Source of the DNA: Monarcha castaneiventris obscurior | Taxonomy: Eukaryota > Chordata > Aves > Passeriformes > Monarchidae | Direction: 5' to 3' | Length of the DNA stretch: 64,000 bases | Assembly: GCA_026261815.1 (NCBI GenBank) | Contig: JAMPIT010000493.1 | Span: 9,875,501-9,939,500, forward strand | Shown: piece by piece, positions 35,634-47,441 of the stretch | Layout of the letters: the number at the start of each line of letters is the position of its first letter | How positions within the stretch are numbered: position 1 is the first letter of the stretch | Translations under genes and position numbers: made by a program | Notes under the pieces: model-generated | The model's database searches: none | Told to the model about the DNA's origin: nothing | What the model saw: only the letters and a program-made list of their open reading frames with translations

Positions 35634-36867
35634 CTACAAACACCTTGTTCGTGGGCTGCCCAAAGGGATTTTCTCCTGCCAGCTGCTCCGTGGGCTGCAG
35701 GGATCCTGGGCCGGGCAGAATCCCTGTAACCAGATCCCTAAATCCTCTGGAAAACAGCGCTGGGCAGGGCCCCGAGGCTGAGACAGCTCTTTGTTAACCA
35801 ACTGTCCCAGCCCTTCAGCCCAAGACAGCTCCATCACCCTTCATTTCCTCTTCCTATTAAGTGCTTATCCCTGGCGAGACGTGAGCAGCTGGATGGAGAC
35901 AGGGAAAAGGGGAAAAGCTGGAGGAGCTGCTGGTGTCTGGGGATGCTCAGCCTCTGCTGCAGAGCTGGGGGCAGCCGGGATGCTCCAACGGGCTCTGTAT
36001 CCTCTGGCAGGGAGGGATTGAATCCCATAAAATTCAACATTCAGGCTCCCAGAGGGAGACCTCAGGCTTCCAGGGCAAAATGGCAGAGGAAAACGTGTGG
36101 ATTTTCTACCAGTCAGCATCAGGATAAAGGAAAAATGAGGGGAACCATCAGCTCCTGATGACTTCGCTTTGTCTTGTCCCAGGCTTTTTCACTGACTTCT
36201 GGAAATTCCTGGGAATTCCCTGCCTTAAAGGACAAACCATCCACACGAGCAATAGACAGGGAATAAGCCCAGGAGCAAGGTTTTTATGAGAATAACACGG
36301 AGGTGATTTTCCTGTCTCACACGGGCTGGGTTTATTTTGACCTCCAGCTAAAAACAAGGCTGCAAAAACCAAGCTCTGGCACCACCGTGCCCTTCGGGAT
36401 TCCCATGGATTCCCGTGGTTTTAGGCACCCAGGAGGTGCACAGGGAAAATTCTTAAGCTCACCCAGGAGTTCTGATTGGATTAATCTTTTCCTTGTGCTG
36501 GCCTCAGCTTTGGAGCTGCCGATCTTCCTCCATGAACTGAGAGCGTTATTTCGGATGTTTTGTTACTTTATGGGTCAGGCTGGACGAGATTAAAAGCACA
36601 ATTAGCACCTTCCAGTCCTGAACGCCGATTTCCCTGCAATGATTGCAATTCCCCTTCAGGATTCATTCCTTCCCCAGGTCAAGAGTGCACAGCAGCACTC
36701 TGGAAGCAATGGATTAAAGTGCTGATAGGAGCTCCTTCTCCTTTTATCTCCTGGAGAATTTGCCTGGTGGCTGCTTTGCCCTGTTTAAATATCGGCTCCA
36801 ACTCCCTGAGCACTGGAATTATCCTGAATTTTGCACATTTATCCTGGAGTTTAATGCCATTTGTTGG
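35634..36867. other. Noncoding DNA, no gene recognised
   Basis: GC-balanced sequence. Open frames of 60-125 codons on both strands have no recognisable domain. Confidence 0.5.
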
Positions 36868-36950
36868 AAAGTGTCCCTTCCCAGGGGGTGAGACTGGATG
36901 GGCTTTAAGGTCCCTTCCCAGCCAAACCATTCCATGATTCTGTGATGAGG
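36868..36950 (+). mobile_element. CR1 LINE 3' end, sense
   Basis: GGGTGAGACTGGATGGGCTTT, AAGGTCCCTTCCCAGCCAAACC and the tail ATTCCATGATTCTGTGATG occur in the order of a sense CR1 terminus. Only the last 80 or so bases are recognisable. Confidence 0.85.
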
Positions 36951-39900
36951 AGAACGAGGAATATCCTGACCAACTTCTCTTGCCAGTGATTGTTTTAATC
37001 ATGAAACTACTCGGAAACCCAAAGGATTATTCAGGTGCAAGAGTCAGATTTCCACCGTGCCCCTTATCCAGCTGAAATCCACCCCAGCACTCGCTGCTGC
37101 CGCTGGAGTTTGAGGGTTGTACAAGGGAAAGAGGCACCAAAGCAAGGAATTCACAGTTCAGGGCTTCACCCCAAAGAGATCCATGGAAAAGGCTGAGGCT
37201 CAGAGGAAAATTCAGCCAGAGAAAGGGTGAAAAGGCAAAGCCCAGGTGAGGTGACAACACTGAGTGGCCACCCTGCTTTGTTTTCCTCTTCTTCCTCCTC
37301 CTCGCCATTATTTCCCCATTTCACAGAGGATTTTTGCCTTTATTTGTTGGTTCGGGGTTTTTTGTGAGGGCCACAAACACATTTCCAAGATACAGGAAAA
37401 CAATAATAGCAAAAATTTGTTCTAAGAAGCATCAACCATCAAACCAGGAGCGGAAACAGCGCCCTGGGAACCCAGTGATGCCCCCAGAGTGGGATTGGGA
37501 AGCAGCAAATGATCCAGTCACGGATTGTGTGCAATCGGATGTTTTCTCCCAGTTTCTCTGCCACACATCCATAAAAAAAATGATTACTGTAACAAACCCA
37601 GGGTGGGTCACGAACAATTCACAGGCACTGAACTGAAAAAAGGGCCTGAATTGTGAACAAATATTAACAGCAACAAATAAATCAAGGAGCACCTCGTTAT
37701 TTTTATCTTCTCACGCTCACAGCACATGAATCTGCGGAGCAGCCGTGGATGAATCACGGAATATCCAACTTTCCAAAAGCACGTTGGGTTTTTGAGAGCT
37801 GGGCCAGAGATAGGAAGGGCGAAAAGAGAAGGTCATTGCTGGAAGTGGTGAAATCGATTCTCTCATGGTTTGTTTACGCAGAACATTTTCAGTGTCTGTA
37901 ACAACGGAGGGGAGAGAGGGAGCCGAGAGCAGGGCAGTGCTCAGGATCAGCCCCTCTGGAGGCTCCAATGGGATTTTGGAGATGGGAATTTCACCTTTAA
38001 CCCGATCATGGACGTGGTTGTGCCCCCCCCTTTCCCCCCAAATGGCTTTAACGTCCTCACTTGGCACTTGGAGGAGATTCGGGGTCCAACACAAGGCTTG
38101 TTTTTAGAACTTCTGGCAAAGCACTGCGCTCTTTGCCTAAAACCCAAATAATTCAGGGCTTCCACGCCGTGCTGGGTGATCCTTGGGCACAATGGAAAAC
38201 CATCAGGAAGGGGCTGGATTCGGGGGGTTGCACCCAGAACCTTCGGGTCTCAGCAGAACTTTCTTGTTGGAGCTCAGCAGCAGGAACAGCTCTGAGGTTT
38301 CCTCCCCTCGAGGAGCACGAGGCTGCTCCGGAGCCTGCAAAGGGGGAAGGAGCTGAGATGAGGGGGAAGAACAATGGTAGCAGTTTTTCAGAGGACCCAG
38401 CACCTCTGCAGATCCCTGCAGACGTGGCTCAGGTTTTCTGTCAACGTGAGATGTTTCTGTTTTCCTCTCAGAGGAGTTCGCCCTCCGCTCATGAGGGTGA
38501 CCCACGAGGGGAAACGGGCTGGAACCCAACCCCTCCATCACCCCCAGGCCTGCTCTTCCCATTCCTCCCTCCAGCTCTGCCCCAGGGAGAGGTGAACAGA
38601 ACGTTCCCAGCCATTCCAGGAGCTGCTGGCTCCCGGGAAGCGCCGAGGGAAGCGGCTGCTCCCTCCTTCTCCCGCTGCCCTCGGAACACTCCGGCCCTTG
38701 CTGCTTCCAGGGCTGGAAGGAGACTGTGATTCCATAATTCCATGATTCCATGATTCCATAATTCCAAGAGCTCGGCTCCCAGCACGCCACAGCCTGGGGC
38801 AGCCCCAGCTCTGATGTTTTGAAACAAGATGAGGTTGTTCTTGGCAATCGGGGCTGGAGTTTTCTACCGATCGGGGTCAGGGAAAAGCTTCTGATAATCA
38901 GAAGTGAGAGAATAACAGAGCTGGAAAGCAAAATATTCACCAGTGCTGGGGCTGAGGGAGGCTGGGACCAGTCCTGGTTGTGATTTGTCTTGAGTTTAAC
39001 CTAAACATGCTGTTAATTCCACGCCCGGGGAGTCCAGCTCTAATTACTCCATCCTCACGGGAGTGGGCAAGGCCAGTGCTGTGCTCAGATTTTTCTCCAC
39101 TCCAATGTGTGATCAGCAATGAGGTGCTTAACCTAAAAATCAAAATAATTTTCAAACCTGATGCATTAATAACTCATCAAATTCTCTCTCTGGTTGTTTT
39201 CTGTATCAATGCCCCGACATGGGTTAGATTCACTTTTTCCTGGTGGTTTCTGAAGTGTGGGCTCACACAAAAATTCATTTTTCCCTCTTCCATGCCCTGC
39301 TGGAGGTGCTTTGTGCAATCACCCAGTGGTGATTCTCTTTTAACCCCAGAAATGCTCTCAGCAAAACCCAGGAAGGATTTAAAGCAGAGGTTTTCCATTT
39401 AGAGCAAAACCTACATTTTTCATGTAAAATTTGCAGCGTGGGCGTAAAAAATCCAGCGCCTGGATTTCTTAAGGGAGCAGATGGGAAAGATGGAGAGGAA
39501 CTAATTCCAGGATCATGGAGACACAGGACAAGTGGGAATGGCCTCACTGGTGACCTTGTCCTGGTCACTCAGGGCTCTTCTTGGCCTGGTGGTTTCAGGG
39601 CTTTGCCTCTCTCAGATGGAAAAAAAGCTGCTCCTAAGGCACATCCTCAAAGAATCCTTCCAGCATCCCAGACAAATACCAGGACAAGCTGGGACTGGGA
39701 AAGGGATCTCAGCATTTCCTGCTGCTCCTGCTCCATCACCTCGCAGGGTTCAGCTCCACCCCCAGCCTTCATTAGTAATGCTTTATTATTTTTTTTATTC
39801 TTATTTTTTGGGATGCAAACAGTGCACGATCCTCCCAATGAAGGCATTGTCTGGTCCTCCAGAACCATTCCCAACAGACTGGGTTTTCCTGGGAATTCAC

Positions 39901-40840
39901 CTTTTTTCAGTGTCTGTAAATATTCCAGAGTCCATATCCCATCCTGCTGAAATGATAACTCCTGTTTCTGTGACTCTGCTCCATGGAGCCCTCTGGGATG
40001 GGCTCTTAGGGCTGTAGCCAAGCCCTTCTCTGGTGAAATGTGGAAGTTTCCATGGCAATAAGAGCATCCCACATTACCAGAACCTTTTTTTTTGGGAATG
40101 CAGAGCCCTGGAATCCAAGCAGGCAATCCCCAACCTCCACCTCTCCTCGTGGTTATGGACACAACACCCCCCATTCCCTGAACTCTTCTTTTCCCCTGAA
40201 CTCCTCTTTTTCCACCTCCCGGCTCCCAATATGCTTTTTCCAGCCTTTTCCCTGCTCCAGGAGTGACTGATTGATGGGAGCAGTTGATCTCCCTGCCCTC
40301 AGATGGGTGAGCAGCTGCCATTTCCAGAGGCTGAGGGGATGAACTCCTCCTTTCTTCCCTGTCCCTCTCCGCCGGCCCAGAGGTGACGCTGGAAGCCACT
40401 GGAATCTCCCAGCTGGTTTGATTTATTTGGATTCATGTTCTCCCCTGACCCCTCGGCTCAGCCTGGCCTTTCATCCCAGCACTGGAGGGGCCTAAGGCTA
40501 CTGAACTTCCGTGATGGGATGAGCTCAGGGTATTCCAGCCTTTTGGCCAAAATCCAGGGAATTCACTCCACTCCTGTCTCCACTTTGAACGAAGGCACAG
40601 GGAGAGACATCCCAAGAAATTCTGCACAGCCCAAAAGCCCCCAGGGAGTTGGATGGAATCACTTCAACCCTGAGTTTGCAGGGATTTGGGGAAAGTTCCC
40701 CTCCATCCTCTCCCAGGATGACAAAGCCCTTCAGCAGTGCCAAGCATCCCAAATTTTCCACCTGGAGCAGAGAAAGGACTTCTTCCTCTTCTACCTCTCC
40801 AGGATTTTGCTCCTTTTCAGTGCCTCTTGCAAGTTTAGAC
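36951..40840. other. Noncoding DNA, no gene recognised
   Basis: Mixed unique sequence. An AT-rich complex stretch at 37500-37760 is a weak candidate regulatory island. A homopolymeric C tract lies near 38025-38039. Open frames up to 250 codons (39647-40399 minus) show no family resemblance. Confidence 0.5.
38729..38767. repeat. ATTCCATG/ATTCCATA short array
   Basis: Five units of an 8-10-base word that matches the CR1 3' tail microsatellite. It is either an isolated CR1 tail remnant or an independent slippage array. Minus-strand peptides with MESWNHG-type repeats are artefacts. Confidence 0.75.
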
Positions 40841-41013
40841 AAGGAAAAACTCTTCCTGTGGTGGCTGCCGAGGTGGTTGACATGGAACATGGAAAAACTA
40901 TCCCAAAAAACCAACAGGAAATGGTGCCAATATTCCGAGGGGTTGATTTTCTCACCTGGGACCCCTCTATCATTTCACTCTCTTGAGCAGAGCCCTAACT
41001 CAGGAATTCATCC
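40841..41013. repeat. Unrecognised dispersed repeat, copy A (173 bp)
   Basis: Shares GTGGTGGCTGCCGAGGTGG, TTGACATGGAACATGG, TCCCAAAAAACCA, GGTGCCAATATTCC and GAGCAGAGCCCTAA with copy B at 42444-42617, in the same order and orientation, at roughly 88% identity (about 20 differences plus one indel). I do not recognise the family. Both strands are open over much of it. No terminal repeats are visible. Confidence 0.85.
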
Positions 41014-41048
41014 ATCAGTAAAATGAGAGGGAGAGGCTTTCACAGAAG

Positions 41049-41097
41049 CCCAGGATCTCTGAGGTTGGAAAAGCCCTCTAAGGCCATCGAGTTGATG
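41049..41097 (-). mobile_element. Short CR1 LINE 3' remnant, antisense
   Basis: CCCAGGATCTCTGAGGTTGG, AAAAGCCCTCTAAGGCCATC and GAG match the reverse complement of a CR1 terminus (GAGGTTGGAAAAG...AAGGTCATCGAG). Only about 50 bases remain. Confidence 0.7.
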
Positions 41098-42227
41098 CTG
41101 ATGGAGCAGCGTCGCTCTGATCCCATGAAATGGCACTGGGAGCATTCCCCATGCATGGACATTGTTCTTTCCTTCCATTTCCAGGTATTTGTGGGGTCAC
41201 AGAAATTCCTGGGAGAGTGTTTGGATAAGGAGAGCCACCGGGGGTGATTCAGACACCAGGAAAGAGCCTCATTCCCACTGGGTCTTTGAAATTGTCTCTG
41301 CAGGGTTTTGGAAATGGATTCGAAATTCCAAAATTATCCACCTGCCAGGGCTGAAGCTGCAGCCTCTAAACTGGTTTTTTTTTTCTTCTCACCTTTGCAC
41401 TTTGACCAAATTAACCTGGATTTTTCCTTGTTTTAACACCCGGATGCTTTCTGAATGCCATCTCCAAGAGGTTTCATTCCAGCTCTCCTTAGAAATCCAT
41501 GCTACTGCTCCTGCCCTGTCCCGGTTTTGGCACAACGTGGGTGTGATATCCCGATGCTTTGGAGTTCCTGTGGTCTGGAGGAGGTCCCTGGATCCCTGGG
41601 ACAGCTGATCCATCTCTTTTCCTGTCGAGTGCCTCTTCTCCCTGGAACTCCTAACTTGTGTTTTCCTGCTGCTGCTGAGCGTGCCTGGGGTTTCATCCCT
41701 GGAAAGCTTCTCGGGATGTTGAGCCAAGGGGTTTTTTTTTTTTAAGTGTGTGAGAGCCCCAGCACGGGTTTCCATTTTTCCAAAGGCAGGGGAAAGTTCC
41801 TTGGCAGAGGAGCTGATTTATGGCCCCGTTTAATGAGGTTCTTGTCAGAACCTGGTTTAGCGGTGTAAATGCAAATGTCAGGTGGGGATAAATCACAGAG
41901 GAAGAATTATTCCCCTTCTCCGGCAGAGATAAAGCAGCCCCGCGGTTAAAGAGGAACCCGTGGGGGTTTGGGGACATCCTCCTTGATGTGCCAGGGGAGA
42001 TAAGGCGATATCAGCCTCGCTAAGTGCCCTCTCCAGCGTTAATTGCTGATTAACGGAGGGGCAGGGCCCGCCCGGGAGAGCCTCATCCCCCGGGATGTGC
42101 CAGCTCCCAATCCGGGATCCTGCCCCTGCTGTGAACTCCCCGCACTCCCAAAGAGTCCATATCCCTGGAATTCTCCTTCCTTTCTATGTATGAACTCAGG
42201 GGGGGTTGAGGCAGGTCCAGGTTCTGA
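41098..42227. other. Noncoding DNA, no gene recognised
   Basis: Includes an acceptor-like CTTCCATTTCCAG ending at 41184 with no clear exon, a T-run near 41731-41742, and an AT-rich island at about 42010-42060 (CGTTAATTGCTGATTAACGG). Nothing coding is recognised. Confidence 0.5.
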
Positions 42228-42365
42228 GGCTGATCATGGAATTACACAGGGACAGAAGGGTTGGGGTTGGAAGGGGAATTCAAACTCCTCTCATTCCAAC
42301 CCCTTCCCACGGGCAGGGGAACCTCCACTGGCCCAGGGTGCTCAGATCCTCCTTGCCAGCAGCTC
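42228..42365 (-). mobile_element. Degenerate CR1 LINE 3' fragment, antisense
   Basis: GATCATGGAATTACACAGG, GGGTTGGGGTTGGAAGGG, then TTCCAACCCCTTCCCACGGG, CAGGGGAACCTCCACTGG and CCCAGGGTGCTCAGATCC follow the reverse complement of a CR1 terminus in order, with an internal insertion. It lies immediately before copy B of the unrecognised repeat. Confidence 0.65.
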
Positions 42366-42443
42366 TGGGCTCCTGGAGTGGGCAAGGAACTCTGTGCAGC
42401 AGCTCCAGTTCTTGTGTTTGGGAATGGGGAGATTCCCTTACGC

Positions 42444-42617
42444 AAAGAAAAACTCCTTCCGTGGTGGCTGCCGAGGTGGTTGACATGGAACATGGAAAAA
42501 CCATCCCAAAAAACCAGCAGGAATTGGTGCCAATATTCCCAGCAGTTGATTCTCTTGCCTTGGGACCCCTCTATTATTTCAATATTTTGAGCAGAGCCCT
42601 AAATCAGGAATTCCTCC
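42444..42617. repeat. Unrecognised dispersed repeat, copy B (174 bp)
   Basis: The second copy of the repeat described at 40841-41013, 1.6 kb downstream in direct orientation. The shared core is sharply bounded: the sequences before AAAGAAAAAC and after GGAATTCCTCC do not match those of copy A. This suggests a mobile or segmentally duplicated unit. Confidence 0.85.
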
Positions 42618-42675
42618 GAGGCTGTGGCAGAGGGCGTCCCTCTGCTCCCACCATGGGGTGACCCAGGGGAGAAAT

Positions 42676-42760
42676 GGGGGCACCTCGGGGACACCCTGGG
42701 GACACCTCGGGGACACCTTGGGGGCACCCTGGGGACACCTCGGGGACACCTCCAGGACAC
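42676..42760. repeat. 11-bp minisatellite (GGGGACACCTC-type)
   Basis: Seven to eight units of GGGGACACCTC with GGGGGCACCCT and GGGGACACCTT variants. G-runs on plus give some quadruplex potential. Confidence 0.9.
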
Positions 42761-45329
42761 AGGGAACGGGACAGAAGCTCATGGAACATCCTGACTTTGA
42801 AGGGCCCCACAAGGACCCTCAGGTCAGGCCACCCCGAGATGTTGCAGCCTCTGCCCCACTGTGATTCCTCCCACTCCCTCCTGACCTTGCTCCCAGCATT
42901 AACCCCTCATCCACCTGCCCAGAGGGAAAAGCATCAAATCCCAAAGAAATGGGGAGATGCACCCCAGCCTCGGCTCCCCGCTCCAGGGCTGCTCCCCGGG
43001 AGGACCCTGCAGGATTGGAGCTGCTGGAAAGGATTTGCTGTGTCCCCACGCCCCCCTTCCCGGGCTGGCTGTCCCAAAAACCCATGGATTCCTCCCTCCT
43101 GCCTCTCCCAAAGCTCAGGCTGTGCCATTCTGGGTCCCCTGCCTGTCCCCCTCACTTTTCCCTTCCAGCAGAGCCAGGAGCGGGTCAGGGAAGGCCAGCT
43201 GGTACCTCCCTGCTTTTCCACCCTAAAACATGTGGGGTTTTATCCCAAACCAGCAGCATGGGCAGCTAATCAAACCCAATTAAAGATGCTGCTGGATGTA
43301 AAAGCCACAGCTCCTTTTTGTCCAGAGCCATCAAAGCCCTTAAAGAGATCCAAACCGGAAAAGACAGGCCCCTAATAACGAAAACAAGGAGGGGGGAGAA
43401 AAAAAGCAGGGGGAATAAAACTGGCACGAGGGTCCCGAATTTTTCCATGACCGATTTGGGCATTGCAAGGCACTGGCACGGAAAAGCAGCACCCGCAGCC
43501 CCACAATGGCACTGAATAAACCACGGGCACAGCTCTGCTCCAGCGGCTCCGGGCACAGCCAGCGCTGGGCTGGGGCATCCTGGCACGGAGTCTGTGGCAG
43601 CCAACACAACAATCGGGATTGGGAACGGAGCAGGAGTTAATTAAGGCTGGATCTTTTATTCCCCAGAGGAATAAAAGCACGGCTGAATGAGCTGCAGTGC
43701 CAGGCCCCGGTGGGAATGGCGCTCCCAGCCCGGGAGAATCCAATCCCGTTATTAGCATCACAATCTTGCCCAGGATGCCCTGGGCTGATGTAATGCCAGG
43801 GGTGAGCAGGGCACAGGGAAGTTTTTCCATGAGTTTGCCTCTCACCGGGGCTGTGGCAGCGCATGAAATTCTCTTTCTTTGCCCCTCGCTCCCCTCGTGG
43901 GATGTTTGCTAATTGAAGCTGGAAAACAATCGGTGCTGGAGCTCCCTTCCCCCAGCTCCTCCTTGAAATCCACATTATTGGGACTTTCTGGGAAAGCAGG
44001 AGGCCAGGCTGGGCTTGGAGAGCGGCCTGTGATTGTTTGCATTTCCATGTGGGATAAGGAGCAGGTTTTGGGATGGGCAGGTGGGAGCAGAGGGCACCTC
44101 CCCTGCCCGTCCCTCCTGGAACATTTGCATGAAGATCCAAAAATCCCCATTTCCTAAATCCTCCCTGTTCCCCAGGCAGGAGCATTCGAGTTGGAATGGT
44201 TGTGCCTGGTGCTGTCCCCTCCAACAGTGGGAACACAAATCCTTTAATTCCCAAAGGCCTCCCCTCTGGGGAGATCCGAGTGTTTGGTGCCCAAAGCCAG
44301 GATTTGTCTTCCTGGGATGTAAATAACACCAAAAACGTGCTGATTATTGGGATTTTTTCCATGTATCAGCCCTGCACGAGCTGTTCCAAGGACTTTGGTC
44401 ATTCCTTGATGCAGGGACTGCAGAGATCATCCCTGCAGGAACGGGGCACTGCTGGCTCATGTGGAATTCCGTGGATTGATCAATTTATTTTGTGTATAAA
44501 CACTGGAACAGCTCCTCTCCATGATTTTTTTCCCCCCAGAGAGGCTGGAAATGCCGGGTCCTGCTATCCCTGCAATTCCTGTGCTCCTGCTGAAGGGGAG
44601 ATCCCAGATTTTGGGCACACCAAAGCTGCTCCCAGTTCTCTGCCCTGCTCCTTTAAGCAGCAACCAGAAGCTCCCTCAGCATCCTCATCCCAAAAAAAGA
44701 GGGGGAGGGCAAAAAAAAGAAAAAGGAGTGTTTTGGCATGAGAACAATTTCTCCATTACCTCAATTAGTTCCAATGATCTGGAAAGGTTTTCCCTGGAGA
44801 ATTGGAGCCCAGGGAAGGGGCTGGAGGTGGCTGGAGGTGTTGATCTGAGCATTACTCAGCAGTGCAGGTTGCACTGAAGTCAGGCACTGGCGCTGTCACT
44901 GCTGGCTGCCTGCACTCGTAAATTCATTAATTATATCACTGAACTAATTAAGGGCCTTCTTCTCTCCAAGGAGCCCAGCTCCAAGCCTGTCCATCAATTC
45001 TGTGATGCCGGGCCTTGGCTGAGATCATTATTTCCTGAAATGCTGTAAAATCTCCTCATAAAATTAAAGTTTTGGGTGTTTTTTTTAACCCATCTTCGCC
45101 CTTTTCTCAGAGACGAGCAGCAATTAAAGAGAGACATGGGGAATAAAAGCAGGGATTCCTAATTCCCACCCTAATTCCAGCAGTTTGGGGTTGTCCCTTT
45201 GTAAATATGGGATGGAAGTGTCCTTGGAATCCCTGGAACGGTGATGGATCCTGTGGGGAGATGGATTCGCTGCTGTCCGTGCTCCAAACCATCCCTGATC
45301 CTACAGCAGGAAGGGAACAAAGCCAAAGA
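42761..45329. other. Noncoding GC-rich DNA, no gene recognised
   Basis: Open frames of 100-241 codons (for example 43637-44362 minus) are Pro/Ser/Gly-rich and unrecognised. AT-rich patches at 43290-43390 and 44915-44960 (AATTCATTAATTATATCAC) resemble regulatory islands weakly. A purine-rich A/G run lies at 44691-44730. Confidence 0.5.
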
Positions 45330-45337
45330 GGATGATG

Positions 45338-45370
<33 letters not shown>

Positions 45371-45392
45371 GTAATGATGATGATGATGATGG
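45330..45392. repeat. (GAT)n microsatellite with a TGTAAT interruption
   Basis: About 19 GAT units broken once by TGTAAT at 45370-45375. A minus-strand poly-His/poly-Ile frame is an artefact. Confidence 0.95.
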
Positions 45393-46296
45393 AGTAAATT
45401 GGGATAGCTAAAACAGGCAGAGAAAATTCCTGCCTGGTGTAAATCAGTGCCCTGGCACTGCTGGAGCAGAACCAAATTCCACCAGCTGAGGCTCTGGATT
45501 GCATATTCCGCCCATAAAAACGGTGTTTGGGATATCTTGGCAAAAGCTGGGTCTTTTTATACCCACTCCTGCCCAGGCAGTGCTGTGGAGGGATGAAATC
45601 CAGTCCCACCGGGGGGAAAAACACAAAATCAGGATTTAAAAAATCACCCCGAGAGCCTGTGGAGCAGGAGGGGATTTTTGGAGGATTATTTTGGCCCAAG
45701 GAAGCTGCTCCAAGCTGTTGGACACCCAGGGATTGGTGTGGAAGCCCAGGGAAGGAGAGGGAGGAGCAGCCTCACTCCCAGCACTCCGTATTGATCCCAA
45801 ATTTCCCAGCAGGGGATGTTGTCATTGGAAGTGGCTGCTCCCAAGGTGAGCAAGAGTGGAAAAATATTTTTGGCTTTCCCCGTGAAAACAAAGCTTTTTT
45901 TTCTGCTCTTCCTGATTATTCAGAATGCTCCTAAAATGCCAATTCCAGCTCCAAGGCTCACAAAGGTGCTGAGGAATGTGGGATCCTGGAATGGTTTGCA
46001 TTGGAAGGGGCCTTAAAACTCATCCAGTTCCAGCCCTGGGTGCACGAGGTGGGGGAGCCCGGAGGATTCCTGGCTCTGGGGTGGAAAATATCCCTTTTTT
46101 TGCAGATTTTCTCCTAAATTTGGCATTTTTCACTTTGCCTCTCAGTGTGTAACAGGGTTGATGAATTCAGAGGGTTGGTTTTGATTTTAAAAAAATCAAA
46201 GCCCAAAAAAGGGCAAACACTGTTTGGAATCCCTGGTCCTGTGTGGAGGAGCAGGCCCCAGGCACTGGGATGTTCCAGGGAGCTTTGTTTGGGAAA
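45393..46296. other. Noncoding DNA around a CR1 remnant
   Basis: No coding feature is recognised. The CR1 remnant at 45981-46045 is listed separately. Confidence 0.5.
45981..46045 (-). mobile_element. Short CR1 LINE 3' remnant, antisense
   Basis: GGATCCTGGAATGGTTTGC, TTGGAAGGGGCCTTAAAAC, TCATCCAGTTCCAGCCCTGG follow the reverse complement of a CR1 terminus. About 65 bases are recognisable. Confidence 0.78.
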
Positions 46297-46868
46297 TTTG
46301 GGGCGGAATTGAGCCAGGTTGGGGCTGGACTGAGCCCATTTGGGGCTGGATTGGGCTTATTTGGGGCTGGGCTGGGCCTATTTAGGGCTGGAATGAGGCA
46401 ATTTGCAGCTGGACTGGGCCTATTTGGGGCTGGACTGGGCCTATTTGGGGCTGGACTGAGGCAATTTGGGGCTGGATTGGGTTTATTTGGGGCTGGGCTG
46501 GGCCTATTTAGTGCTGGAATGAGCCCATTTGGAGCTGGACTGGGCCCATTTGGGGCTGAACTGAGCCCATTGGGGCTGGACTGAGGCAATTTGGGGTTGG
46601 ACTGGGCCCATTTAGGGTTGGACTGGGCCCATTTGGGGCTGGATTGAGCCCATTTGGGGCTGGACTGGGCCTATTTGGGGTTGGACTGAGGCAATTTGGG
46701 GCTGGATTGAGGCAATTGGGGCTGGACTAGGCCTATTTAAGGCTGGATTGAGGCAATTGGGGCTGGACTAGGCCTATTTAAGGCTGGCTTGAGCTCATTT
46801 GGGGCTGGACTGAGGCAATTTGGGGCTGGACTGAGGCAATTTGGGGCTGGATTGAGCCCATTTGGGGT
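46297..46868. repeat. 21-bp minisatellite, about 27 units
   Basis: The unit TTTGGGGCTGGACTGGGCCTA and variants (GAGGCAA, GAGCCCA in the second half; GGGTTGG, AGGGCTGG in the first) repeat for about 570 bases. The period is a multiple of three, so one plus frame reads FGAGLGL-type heptads until single-base slips near 46570 break it. A matching minus frame reads PSPAPNR-type heptads. Both are repeat artefacts. The array may extend or shrink by unequal exchange. Confidence 0.95.
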
Positions 46869-47084
46869 GGGAAGGGAAAGTTTTCCTCACGTCTGTTGGA
46901 AAACCAGGAAAAGGAGAGGGAAGATGAGAATGAACCTTCCCTGGAAGATCTGGAAGCTCCTTTAGGGAATGTGGGAATGTGGGAGCTGACCCCAAATGGG
47001 GATTTTGGGGTTGCCACCCTCCCTGCTGCTTCCTGCACATCCAGCATCACTCCCTGGGTGTGACTTGGGGATTCTGGAGTTTGG
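46869..47084. other. Noncoding spacer between two arrays
   Basis: Nothing recognised. Confidence 0.5.
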
Positions 47085-47441
47085 GATATACCTGGATTTG
47101 GCAGGAATCACAGCTCCAGCATGGATGGAGCTGTGCTGGGGCAATCAGTGCCTTCATTAATGTTCTCATTAAACTCTGGATAATTGATCCAGGGAATTAA
47201 TCGATCCAGGGAATTGATCCAGCTTTTCTGGATGGATTGGGACACTGGGAGCCTGGAGCCTGGGGTACCCCTGGACTCTGTCAGGAATCCCTGTTCCAGC
47301 ATGGAGGGAGCTGTGCTGGGGCAATCAGTGCCTTCATTAATGTTCTCATTAAACTCTGGATAATTGATCCAGGGAATTGATGCAGGGAATTGATGCAGGA
47401 AATTGATCCAGCTTTTCTGGATGGATTCAGGCACAGGGAGA
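47085..47441. repeat. 180-bp tandem duplication, two units
   Basis: Unit 1 (47085-47264) and unit 2 (47265-47441) share CCAGCATGG.TGGAGCTGTG, CTGGGGCAATCAGTGCCTTC, ATTAATGTTCTCATTAAACT and TCCAGCTTTTCTGGATGG almost without change. A nested array of GGGAATTGATCCA-like words sits inside each unit. The period is a multiple of three, so a minus-strand frame (47108-47434) carries the same peptide twice. There is no evidence it is a gene. The high identity suggests a recent duplication. Confidence 0.93.

Noticed and set aside
35488..35781. Conserved peptide shared with 54290-54898 on the other strand
   Set aside because: The shared portion is the R/U5 part of the 438-bp LTR present in both places. 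Nucleotide identity, not protein conservation, explains it.
43637..44362. 241-codon minus frame
   Set aside because: No family signature, several overlapping frames on the other strand and no convincing splice context.
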